NCBI RefSeq assembly: GCF_001949145.1
Contig: NW_019091387.1
Span: forward strand, 469,207-533,206
Length of the DNA stretch: 64,000 nt
Reading direction: 5' to 3'
DNA from: Acanthaster planci
Lineage: Eukaryota; Echinodermata; Asteroidea; Valvatida; Acanthasteridae
Shown here: positions 26,208-37,502 of the stretch, piece after piece
Position numbering within the stretch: the first letter of the stretch is position 1
How the letters are laid out: every line of letters starts with the position of its first letter
Notes under the pieces: generated by a model
Database searches by the model: none
What the model was told of the DNA's origin: nothing
What the model saw: the letters and a program-made list of their open reading frames with translations, nothing else
Made by a program: the position numbers and the translations under genes

Positions 26208-29200
26208 TTGTGTAGAGAAATAGTGGCCGGGTTCTCAAGTCCTGAATAAAAAAAAAAGCTGCAAAACCTCGGGCATGAATTCAAGGTTGTCAGATGTAAA
26301 AATACAGAAAAGTTTTTAGTAAAAAACCTACAATAATATAATCAAGGTTAGTGCGATAGTTTTTACATTCATATAATTAACCTTGCATCACCTGTACTCC
26401 ACGCAGAGCAATGCCATGTAAACATTCCACCCAATCATGATTCTTCCTTTCCTTAAATCAGATTAGCTGCAAAAAAAGCCTCCTCGTTTGTTTCTAGGTT
26501 AATTCTTATTAAATAAAACCCAGCGGGAATGCACCAACCCCAAATTGAGTAATGTTCCAATTTTGTTTGGCAGTGTTCTTCGCCAAACAGCTGCCTCCAT
26601 TCTGGCTTCAACATATTATCCAACCTTGCACTGCACTGATGTTGCTCCAGCTGCACAGGATTACTCTACATTATTTTCAAGTGAACATGATAAGAAAATT
26701 CACATTCACAAAAGGTAGGTTGCTCCTTTTTCCCCCCGATTAGACGAGGTACCGGTAGCTTCATATAGGAGTTCTACTAACAGCAGTTTTCGTCAGCATT
26801 TGGGGTCTCCTTACCGCGGTACCCATATAGAAACAGTGTAGCAGTTGTTTGGAATTGATTCTCTGAAAGTAGCGTAAGAGAAGTAACAATCCCAAATTGC
26901 TACAAACGATACTGAAAACTTTGTTCCAATTTCCGGCAGCATACATACCCGTCAGACAAATCATCCTTTTCACAAGTCGCCATTTTGAGTGCGCTGTGAC
27001 GGCAAGGGCTAAAATCCAATGGCGAATGACATGTACAACGCTCCCAGATCTACTCGCATGTGCAGAACAAAGGAGAGTGCACAAGTTGCAGAGTTCCAGA
27101 GATCGCAGCTGTGGGCTGCCGTTGCGTGTCAGATTTTCCAGCACCAGCAACGAAGAAAACGGCCGCTGTTGGTGTGGCGGACTGAATTGTGGTACTGTCC
27201 TGTTCTACAAAACTCATAGCAACGCCAGAGTGAGCCGTCTACGACTATGTTGCCGGCCCGCGAACCGCACACGTTAAATATGGCACATTACTTCTCGTAA
27301 AAAAACATTACAGGGAAAGAAAAAAAAATTGAAGGTGCCCATTGTGTCTAGTAAATTATTCGTGAATGCAAGTAACCTTTGACCACGCCATAACCAGACG
27401 GGTCTACACGCAACGCAAATAAACACGTTAAGTCCACTCTGTGAGTGTGTGTGTACCTAATCAAAATAAAACGTCTACATATAATCAACAGATACTGTAG
27501 GACAAGTATAAAGGGGATGAGTTTTCAAGCGACGTTTGGAGACCACTTGCTATTTGAAAAATTGGTTTCAACCACTTACTCATTGTCCATGTATCTTCAA
27601 AGTTCCGTCCATGGTTTTATCAAACAACACAGTTCACAATGACTGCAAAGTTCTATTGAAGCAAACAAAAAACTGCCCCCCAAAAAATAACAAACAAACA
27701 AACAAACAAAACAAAAAACAACAACAAAAAAACCCCCAAAATTTGGTCTCCTGTAGAGAAGCACCAGAAGTGCTCACATGGTTCAGTGCCACTGCCTTGC
27801 ATTCAATTACATGCACACTACAGCACAGCTCTCCTGAAAATCTTCCTGAAAGCACGCACACTACTGTACGCACAAGCATGCTACTGTAAACACAGTGCAA
27901 TGAAGCAATGGTAGAATTATGTCGTGTATGGAGTACTGATTAATTTTCTTTTTTCGGATGACAAATTGTATAACTGCAGACATAAATTTTACAACTGTAT
28001 CTCACTAATCGCAATTCAAACTGTAAGAAGATTTCAAGCAGGGCTTGAAATTTCAGCCCTTGTAACATCACTCTCTAAAACAGGAAAAAATTGTAAATCT
28101 GTATACTTTTTTCAGGAGTGAAAACTAGAATTAAAACTGGGATCCCAGTGGGACAACTGAAGAAAAAAAAATCTGTCACACTTATATTGTTTCCAGATGA
28201 CAGGAAAAGATAATTTAATATGCGCAGTGAAGAATGGGCCTTGGGAATTTTACTGGAACTTACAGCAAAAACACAGAGCTCAACAAAGACAAAAAGATTC
28301 AAACAATATTCAGATACCAATAGTACATAACTTCACATCCTAAAAGGGGAGGGGGTCAAAAAGGATTCAGCAACTTGTCTTACAAACACATCTACTCCCA
28401 AAAGTCCCCTTTTTCTCCATTTATAATGGGTGCAAAGAATTACAGCCGCTTGGCAGGTCTGACATATGACTTCACATCCCTGCCAGGAACATTTCTCTAA
28501 GCAATCAATCACGGCGGGCCCACTGCTTTCCATCCTGACAGGAGTACAGTCAATCATTTCTTTAGTTTTATGACATTTCATTCTTTCCTTTCACCGGATC
28601 CCCTTTTCAAAAAACTGACGCCACAACATTCTCAAGTTTGTTAGCTGCAAAGTACTCATTCCCCCCTCGATCTCAATTGACCAAATTAAAATAAATTGGA
28701 GGCCGATATGTTGACACAGGCTCAACCGCACGAAATGTGCGTAAATAGAACGTACAATCATGCATGCATCAAGTTTGACAGCGAGCAGGGCAGAATTGGG
28801 AGGAGGGCGTGACTTCTTGACAAGTCCTATTTGTTCTGCCATAATCCCTGACTTTGGCACAATCACTGTGGACAATGGACAAACCACTGAACTTCCATTT
28901 ATTGTCATCATGTGGTGGAAACTGCGCCAATTTCCAGACACAGGGTAAACAGAGTGAAATGCCCTGGTTTCAAAGGTTTGTTGAACAATGGTGGCGCTGT
29001 GGAGATTGTACAGTACTAACACTAGTGGATGAATATGCATGAATAATGGAAGAAGTAGCTTTCTGGAGAAAAACGTAAGAAAAATCCAAAACAAAATGAA
29101 AAAAGAAAACAGTCCCTGGGTAGCTGGTATATTTACACTGTAAAGTTGAACCACTTCTGAATGGAACATTTTAACTTCATACAATTGATGATCTCCAAAC

Positions 29201-31928
29201 AATATCTCCCGAGGCCTTTTTGCTAGGATGCGACCCCAATTCAGCAAGATCCTCCATCTTTGTTCAAGTAAAAATGTAATAATTTACAGAAATCATGAGA
29301 AATGCGACCTAATCTCTCCCTCACTTCCTTGTTTGTATTTTGAAGAGCCTGCATGTACTCAAGCTCTTTGCATAGATGTACATACACCTCTCCGTCGACA
29401 CATTTAATACCCATCATGTGAGTAAAATCAGTTCCTACAGATATCAGTTGTGCAGATATTTGTGTAACAGGCTTTGGCACCTTGCAACTCACTTTTAAGT
29501 GGGGATCACCACCACAGTTTTCCTTATAAACAGACGCATATAAAAACCTATTTCTAAACACCATTTATCAGACAGCATGACCTACTGTTATTCTGGAAGG
29601 AAACTTTCTGGCAGTTGCTCACAAGACTTAGTTTCAAAATCCTTGGCCATGCTTTCTGGAACTGGGTTACCGAACTTTTTTCTAACCTCCCCAGGGGCCC
29701 TGGTCACGAACACAGTGTGTGGTGACAATGCATTTTGGAAACCAAATCTTCAGGACCAGGGCTTGGTTTACAAACTCGGGCGTTTAGGTTTCCAGGTCTT
29801 TTCTAAAGCCAGGAGAAGGAGGGGAGTGTGAGCCAAAAGAACCACCCTCCCCAAATTTGCATATTTGGGGACAAACACTGGGCTGGAATGCTTGTTCTTT
29901 TCTTCTCCTTTTTTTTCTTTCCTCTAGAGAGCCCAGGCCTTTCCAAGTAAATCACAGAATCAAAAAAAAAAGAGGATTACTTCAGTGAAAAGGCGCATAT
30001 GGTACAATATTGACCTCATCTGATTGGGAACTAATGCCATTTTGTAACCGTCGGTCAGAAAGCCTTTATGTGCAACATGAAGCTTCATTACCTGAGTTAC
30101 AGTACTGCCAGGATTCCCTAAAAATCCTTCAAAAACTGCAGCCAACATTTGAAACAGTCTCGTGAATTTGGGGCTGAACTACACGGTCCACATGGGACCT
30201 GTTTCCCTTTGTACAAAGAATTGCACAGTACCGCAGAGTTTGTGTGATTCACTTGATATGTAATCTACCCAGGAATATATGTAATGTCGAAGCCCTTATC
30301 AATGCCAAACCACAATGGAAGGACTCTTGAAAAGCTCAATGAAATGGAGAGACTCTATCTAAAGATTGCAGGCAAAGGAGCGCGCACGATAAAGACCCCA
30401 AAAAATCCATGAGTTTTGTTTCTGATCTCCCGGAGCGTCGATGTTGAGAGCTGGTATTTCGATAGCCATAATAAATTGGCCATTTGCTTCTTGTTCGCGT
30501 TGGTTAATCATTGCTTGAGACTTTGAATGCAAACTCAAAGTAGGTTCCCCCAACACTAAACAATGACATTGAAGATGGTTGTTTTTCATTGAGGCACGGA
30601 CACTGTACGCAATCCAATGTTCAGCCATGATAGTTAATCAAACACTGGCCGGACAATTGTAACCGTGTGATTAATGGCCTTGCGATATGTACCTTACACT
30701 CACAGGCGAACAGAAACACATTACTGTGATTATATTCCCATTTTTAACACCGCTGTACAGCAAAAAAGGTGCAGGGCCGATAACAAAAATCTGTGTGCCA
30801 AAGTCTTTTGGAGAGCTTTCGAGTTCCAAATTTGGCCGAGATAACAAGTTCTTTCCACAATGGCATGTGTGCCTGTGAGTGCCAGGTTCTCTGGCCCCCC
30901 CCGATACCCAAGTTCGCTCTTCAGCCGCCGTTGGTTCACCACAGACTTTGTGGGGTCAAATGCGCTGACATAATGAACATTACGCTACCTGTTTTCGACA
31001 TACGAGCACAGGCACACTAATTTTAGCCTCAGAGACAGGATGAGATTGGGGGATGAAGAACACTCCTTGGACAATCCAGTAGACCGGTTGCAAGAATAAA
31101 AGAAACGCATTGTGACTTTTCAACACTCTTTAACAACTTTAAGAAAAGCAAGAGTTCTCTCCAAAATGGCTGAGCTGAATTGAACCTTACAATAACCGGT
31201 AGCTAAGGAGGGCCGTTTCCCCCACATAGCCCGATTTCTGGTTCACATTTTGGATCTCGTTTCATTCTTGTCAAAAATATAGAACTGGGTCACATGTACA
31301 GTACTGAAGCCTTGCGGTTATCATTAGGAAGATGATTCTGAAAATGCTGGGTATGAACGTGACGACGTCTGATACGCTGACAGCACATGTCCCCCGCATG
31401 AACCCTGACAGGAAGACAAGTGAAACGTGGGGGGGGGGGGAATTAGGTCCCCAACTCCAAATTGATATTTCACAACAGAGCTGGCAAAGGGGGACTGGGC
31501 AATCAATTCTTCCTCATTTCACGGTGGAAAGTTTTCAATCAGTTCTGGACAGTAGGCGGTGAAGCAACTCCGCGGAACCAACGCCTGACCGAGGAAAAAG
31601 TGCAAGAGAACTTTGACCCCTTAAATAAAAAAAAAACACACCCCAAGCTTCACTAATCATGCTAAAACACCAATTTCTTTGGAGCTGCACATAGACAAGT
31701 CTGTTTCTGGCAACCTTCCTGGTGTATCCTTGAAGCCTATTTGTTGTGTTTGATCAGCCAGAGAGGGCCTGTTAGGGTTAGTTTTTGTTGAAGTTCCCTT
31801 CAAGTCCCGGTGAGGATGATACCCCTAATCCAATGTGGGATCATTGACGGGCAGCTTAGCATTCAAGGTTAAATTGTGCTGCTGGCCAGGGGTGTTCCGA
31901 TTGGTAACAATTTAACAAAACACCTCAC

Positions 31929-32081
31929 CTGTAGGAGCCCCATCGTTGCGGCTGTGGGCGCTGACGCCCCAGTGAGTATGACATGGACCGTGTGACGGGC
32001 CTGCGCCGCCGGTCCTTCCAAGATCCATCCCCGTCCTCATAGTACATCCTTGAGATCCCTTTCGAACGATCCTCCTGCTCT
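31929..32081 (-). CDS. Probable third exon of the PDZ gene, basic Arg/Pro/Ser-rich segment
   Basis: Minus-strand sequence here has a strong donor (CTACAG-GTGAGG at 31928) and an acceptor TTGCCTCTGGTTGAAG. Read in the phase left by the PDZ exon (phase 2), it gives REQEDRSKGISRMYYEDGDG, SWKDRRRRPVTRSMSY and SLGRQRPQPQRWGSY, and ends again in phase 2. Third codon positions are mostly G or C, like the certain exons. The segment is probably disordered and strongly basic. An internal ATG (MYYEDGDG) with A at -3 and an in-frame TGA just upstream in genomic sequence would also allow it to be an alternative first exon. I do not recognise the peptide. Confidence 0.65.
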
Positions 32082-32513
32082 CTTCAACCAGAGGCAACCG
32101 TCGTGGCTACTTTTCTCGCACAAAAGCCAGAGCAGATTCCTTGAAGCTGATGCCGCTGGCGCTCGCCCTACTGTACTTTGTGTGGCTGTCGGTGCATGTG
32201 AGCCCCGACACACTAGACACGACATGCAAGCATGAGTGCACCTCCACTTGGATACTTCGGCACTCCTGACAATAGCGCCAAGCAGGGGACAGTCAATATG
32301 CTAATGACAGGCGATATTAAGCGGAGCAGGCATTGAAAAGGGGGGGGAGGGGAGACTGCCTCAGAACAATGAGCCCACATTCTTTCAGCTTCCAGCCTGG
32401 CTACATAGCATCCGGCCCTGAGGAGGTCTCAGGTATCAAACACAGAGCAAGGGACCTCCCTGTAGCAATGTTCCTAGACTGTACTCATGAAGCAGTCAAT
32501 TACACATCAAAAC

Positions 32514-32531
32514 AGAGAGAGAGAGAGAGAG
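32514..32531. repeat. GA microsatellite
   Basis: About nine consecutive GA/AG dinucleotides, followed by an interrupted purine run. Confidence 0.9.
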
Positions 32532-33100
32532 CAAGAGAATGAGCCAGGCGCACGCTGCCGTCACTTGGGGTCCAAGAGGGATGTGTACATATATCTTTCA
32601 TGGGACAGCATGGCAGGAAATGTCATTAAACATTTATGCCAGAGAGATGTATGCAACAAGCGCATCAACATGCATACACTTTACTGCTACACAGATAAAT
32701 TCTCAAATATTGGTACACTCTCTGTAACTAGTTTACATTTCATCCATGCAACAAGTATCCATCAAAAACCAGACCACAACCAGCTTTTACTTGATGGACA
32801 AGGTTCAAACTCATCCTCAGTGCCAGCAGAAACGGAGAATTGGTCGAGAGACTTAAATTTCATGGAAATGGCCGACAGATGTGATCTTCAGATGTGAAGC
32901 AGCCTACATGCGTATCAGATACCAGGCTTGCAACTGGAAATTTGGGGGAACAAAAAGGAAGATTCCGACTGCATAAAATTCTGTACAGCGTTTGTCAATT
33001 TGCAGTGGCATACACGAGAAGTGATAAATAAGGAAATCTGATCTGAGCATACCTGACGTACATACATGAACATACTGTATGGTATACACATTGAGTAACC

Positions 33101-33280
33101 TACATGTAGGCTGAGTCAATTTGAATAATTCACTATTCATAGTGCATTTTTTCAAAATTTAAAGCAAAAGAAAATATTCCCTTCCTTTTCGTGAAGTTTG
33201 CACTCGAATATTCAAATTCGGAAAATAATACTCGAATATGCAATAATCGATCGAGTATTCGGTTATTCGGCTCAGCCCTA
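33101..33280. mobile_element. Short hAT-like element related to the 43.9 kb copy
   Basis: Ends TAGGCTGAGTCAATTTG (from 33107) and CGGCTCAGCCCTA match the 43.9 kb element in reverse orientation. The interior AATATTCAAATTCGGAAAAT also matches. The perfect 8-bp duplication GAGTAACC occurs at 33093-33100 and 33281-33288. Six extra bases (TACATG) separate the left duplication from the expected end. It looks like an internally deleted derivative. Confidence 0.72.
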
Positions 33281-36200
33281 GAGTAACCGCATTCTTACTC
33301 AGGCAAGACATTTTTTTATCGCCGAATTACAAGAAACATCGACAAACATATCATATGAATAAGGAATTCTTCTTTAACAAATTCATTAAGGAGATGATAT
33401 CAGTGATACACGGTACAGCACAAATTCCACTGAACCAAAAATTGTAGATTTATACACATGCAATTTGATAAACATGTATGAATACATGTACAGTGTGTGT
33501 GCCAATAAGTAATAGCTTAACGAGCCTGTTTGGGTCAGTGACTTTTCAAATCTCAAAGTTTTACTCTTAGTCTGAAATTCAATGTTAGTCTACTTCTAGA
33601 ATCTTGCCTCAATGCCTCCCTGTGCCGATGTGACTGCACGTACATGTACTTCTTCATAAGAGAGGTTATGGAAGGCCAGTATGCAATGCAGTACACTGTA
33701 ATACAATGTGCCAGTGGTCACTTCTTCACACTGTGCTCCGAGGGACACACACGCACCCATGGATAGAACACGCGCACACAGATATTGTATGCAAGGGGAA
33801 ATTGGTCTGAACAAATACCAGCCGGATTACATGTATACACACACCACATCCCAATCCCATACAGTGGATACAGCAAATCCCTGTGTTTTCAGACAACAGG
33901 AGTGACTCCTTTCCCCCAGCACAGTACAATGCAGGAAGCAGGAAGCTCCCCTTTTGTTATACTGGGGATGCCAAGATACACAAACAATGACCTGGGGGAG
34001 GAAGAGGGGGTAGAAACCCTAAGCAAATTAGCATTTAGCACCCAACTGTCACAGGGGAGGGGATTTTCTCCTGGGGAGGACCTGGGGCAGGGTGGCATGC
34101 CATGTGTGGTGAAAGTTCCAAATATTTTGGAGGATTTGGATTACGGCAATTTGGCAATCAGAGTCGGCCACATTCCTGGGACAGAATATATGCTGTTGTA
34201 CAGGCTTAAGCATGTACCAGGGCCCAGACTTCTCACTGACTTATTCTCAAGTGACTTTTGCTTAGCACACACGGGTAATAAATGTAACTTGGCCAAGCGT
34301 TGACAACGTTTGCTTAGCAAAAGCAGACGACCCGCAATAATGCCATAGAAACCGCACTTCTAGTTAATTGCTCTGTGACTTTTACTGAGCAGGTACAGAC
34401 ACTCGCTTGCCAATATATTTCTCTGAGTAGGCAGTGGAATTCTGCACTCGGCCCGGCCGAGAAAATGACTTTACTTTAGAAGATAATAGTTTTGCAGCAG
34501 CAGCTCTGAATGCACGGGCCAATCTTACCAGGGTATCCATCTGCTGTGCGCTTCAATCTACACGGTACTGTAAACTCCACTCAAAACACACTACGCTCTC
34601 CTTGGTTCAAAAATCAGTTCTTATGAAAACAAGACAGTTTTGGTAGACTGCTTGTATTCAAAACAGTTTCCTTTTTCCCCCCTGTCCCTTTCTGAAAGTA
34701 CAACCACCTCATTTTCTCTACCAGTTGCTCACAGGCTGTTTGGTAATGTTGTTTGCTCTGCCACAAAGACAAACATTCCTTTTTTACAACGAGACAAAAA
34801 AGGGAAGAACAATCTCATTTTTAACCTCAACGACCTCAAACCCAATAACTCGGACCAACTAGTGCATAACATGCCCACTGCTCGAGGCCTACACGTTTCA
34901 AAGATGTGTACAGGACATGCCTGGAATTCAACCCAGATAACAGCTCCACATCTGGGCTTCAGTAATGTGTGTTAAACTGCTGGTAAAGTTCAACTCACAA
35001 GTTCGCCCCCTGGCCAGTCACTGCATGCTACTGCAGAATGTACTGGTTGGACATTTTCTGTAACTTTCCCAAACCATCTTTACTCCGGAGGACAGGCAGA
35101 TTTTGTTATTCTTGTAAGTGGTGAGGACAACTTTTTATGCTGTTTGAAGCGCAAAAAGCCACTGATTTTTAGAGGCAGGTAATTTCATCTTCCTTGGAGT
35201 CAGATTCCCACTTTGCGTGAAGGTAAAACCCAAGTAAATTTCATCACATCGACAACTGTAGCTTCAATGTGACATCTGCTGCTGCCCAACAAATAGGATC
35301 TTTTTTCAAATCCATGAGAAATATGAATCACATTTTAGGGGATTAACAATTTTAAAACTGGGAGTTTTTTCAACAGGATTTGTACAAAATTCTACAGAAA
35401 CAAGAAGAGAGACAAAATCCCTCAAGTTTGGTCGGCAAGTGTTAGACACAGTCTACCTGTATTTCATACATGTACATTATTTGATGACTTTTTCTATCCA
35501 ATTCATCGAAAGCAAGTTCGAGAAATAATGGTTTTCTTTTCAGATGATGAGAGAAAATTGGCCAAAAAATCCTTAAAAAATGAACACAGCTGCTGCATGT
35601 GAATGTTAAAATTACATATGAGTGACACTTAAAAAATTCATAAACATAATGTACCTATAAACTCAATATGATCCTCAAAAAAAAATTACTCAAAAGAATT
35701 CCAAGATGATTTGCTTGGCCCTTTAGTATTTTTACATGAAAATAAGAGTACTCTCCAAAAACTGGTCATTTGATTTGTCAAACCAGTAAATTGAACATGA
35801 AAATGAATGATTAATGGATAATTACAAAAAAATTTAACAAAAAGTTGCAGGCCTTCTCAAGGTGCTGACTCACTTCAGACTGGGCAGAACGGACCAAGGC
35901 TCCTTCCATCGTCTCCGGTTTTTCCAGAAAGAGCCCGCCTCAGGCGCTGATATTGATTTAATTTAGCCGCAACTGTCACCAAGGTAATGATATCAGATTG
36001 ATCTGATTAACAAACCTGGGCCCCCAGGAACTAGGGGAGTCAGAGTTAGCGCGCCTGGGGGGGCCATTTGTGTCACAAGGTGGTACTCAAAATACCCGGT
36101 CCAAACAAATATGGTTGGGGGGGGGAAGAAAGGAGAAGAAAAAAAAACCCCACAAATATTTGTGTTTTGATTCTGTTCAGATACAATAAAGTACACAAAA

Positions 36201-36712
36201 TTACAAGCTCATTAACCAGAGATTTGGCAGTGATGTCTAGCTGCTGTAAAAGTATACCTGGACGAATCAACTGATATTTTACTGACCAGTGAACACCCCC
36301 CGATGGCCCCCTCCATGGCAGTAAGCACTGTGTAGGTTTTTTATGGTGCAACTGTTATAGAACAGTGGCTCCCTACAATAGCTGCCACACTGCTTGCCAC
36401 CGTTAAAGGGAGCCACTAAAACATTACCAGTGATGATGCTACCACGGTCACCCCGGAATTGTCTATCTGGTTCCTAAGTGACTTTGTCACAAAGGCAAAT
36501 GCGCCACGATTTGCAGGCTCTCATTGGACAATCGCTGAAGGTGCGCTTTAACTTCCGGTTCCATGCTTCCATGTAAACGGCGATCAATGCATGTAACCCT
36601 ACGTGCAGTGCACGTGTGCAGTGCACGTGTGCAGTGGGCGTGGTTTAAACTGAAGTGACGTCACACGTACGAACCGGATACGCACTCGTTTATAGCTCCC
36701 TGTAGCAGAACA

Positions 36713-36850
36713 TGGACATGTATGCTCATGTACTGTACATGTACTGTACGTGCATCTTCGACCAATGTACAGTGTACATGTACATGTACGCACCATGTGA
36801 GTGACAGTTACACATGTAAGTGTATGCAACTGTACATGTGTACACATACA
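36713..36850. repeat. Dense cluster of GTACATGTAC palindromes
   Basis: Repeated TACATGTA, TGTACATG and TGTACAGT words occupy most of this interval, with an adjacent short GTGCAGTGCAC repeat at 36604-36634. Similar but smaller clusters occur at 39574-39601, 41610-41660, 43509-43530 and 53516-53560. Function unknown. Confidence 0.8.
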
Positions 36851-37256
36851 TTGTACTTGGCATTAGTCTTGGGAAGTAAAGTGTCTGTGGGGGTGGACAC
36901 GGTCAGCTTTTCAAGATGTATTTTCAAGATGTACGGTCAGCTTTGTGCTTAAGAAATTAGGTCTCCATTAATGCAGCCTGTGCAGGTTGCGCAATTCTTA
37001 TGCATGGGGCCTAAGCCAGCTTTACACAGGGTTATTCCCTTTCTGGAAAACACTTTGTTACAGGCATTTTGTTGGGGGTTGGGGTGATCTGGCGGCGATC
37101 AACAGAAATCCAGCTTACATGTAAGTTACTGTGAAAGAGTTTTTCCACAGTGCAAGGTATCTCTCAAGTTTCACTGAGTTGTCTTAACTTCACTGAAAAC
37201 AAAGGAATGTCCACACTACCGGTACGTTAACATTATCGGTGTTTTTGCTTGCAAAT

Positions 37257-37502
37257 GGGTCATGCTATAAACGTTTTTGTGTCCCTGTCACATCTGACAT
37301 ACTGTATGATTTTGTAAACTCAAAACAAATTCTCTAATTTCCAAGAGAGATGACTTTAATGGAAGCTAACTGCCAAACAAATAGAATTTATACATAGTTT
37401 GAAATCAATTTTGGTGATATTTCCATGTCAAATTACACAAGTCAGGTGTAACAGGGACACGAAAATGTCACACGTTTGGACCCCGAACTTACAGAATGAC
37501 CC
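37257..37502. mobile_element. 240-bp MITE family, copy 1
   Basis: Termini GGGTCAT...ATGACCC, with long imperfect inverted repeats carrying GTGTCCCTGTCACATCTGAC at the left and its near complement at the right. It is flanked by AAAT on both sides (37253-37256 and 37503-37506), a 4-bp target duplication. No coding capacity. Relatives lie at 40654 and 47799. Confidence 0.82.

Larger units (their letters stand above)
22558..31928 (-). other. Probable intronic region with undetected exon(s)
   Basis: This 9.4 kb stretch should contain at least one exon, because the flanking phases do not match. It holds a full SINE copy at 25.93-26.21 kb and a 527-bp element at 25.04-25.57 kb. Candidate islands at 30.9 kb and 29.2-29.56 kb are open but lack decisive splice sites. 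Confidence 0.5.

Noticed and set aside
26897-27277. Overlapping plus and minus frames in a CpG-richer patch
   Set aside because: I considered a transposase remnant (Arg-rich QQRRKRP) or a first exon, but no motif or splice site settles it.
28591-29247. 218-codon minus-strand frame
   Set aside because: Hydrophobic and irregular composition, no recognisable domain, no splice context, and no G/C third-position bias; likely chance.
33785-34303. 172-codon plus-strand frame
   Set aside because: No motif and no splice or conservation signal; the start lies within TACATG-rich intronic sequence.
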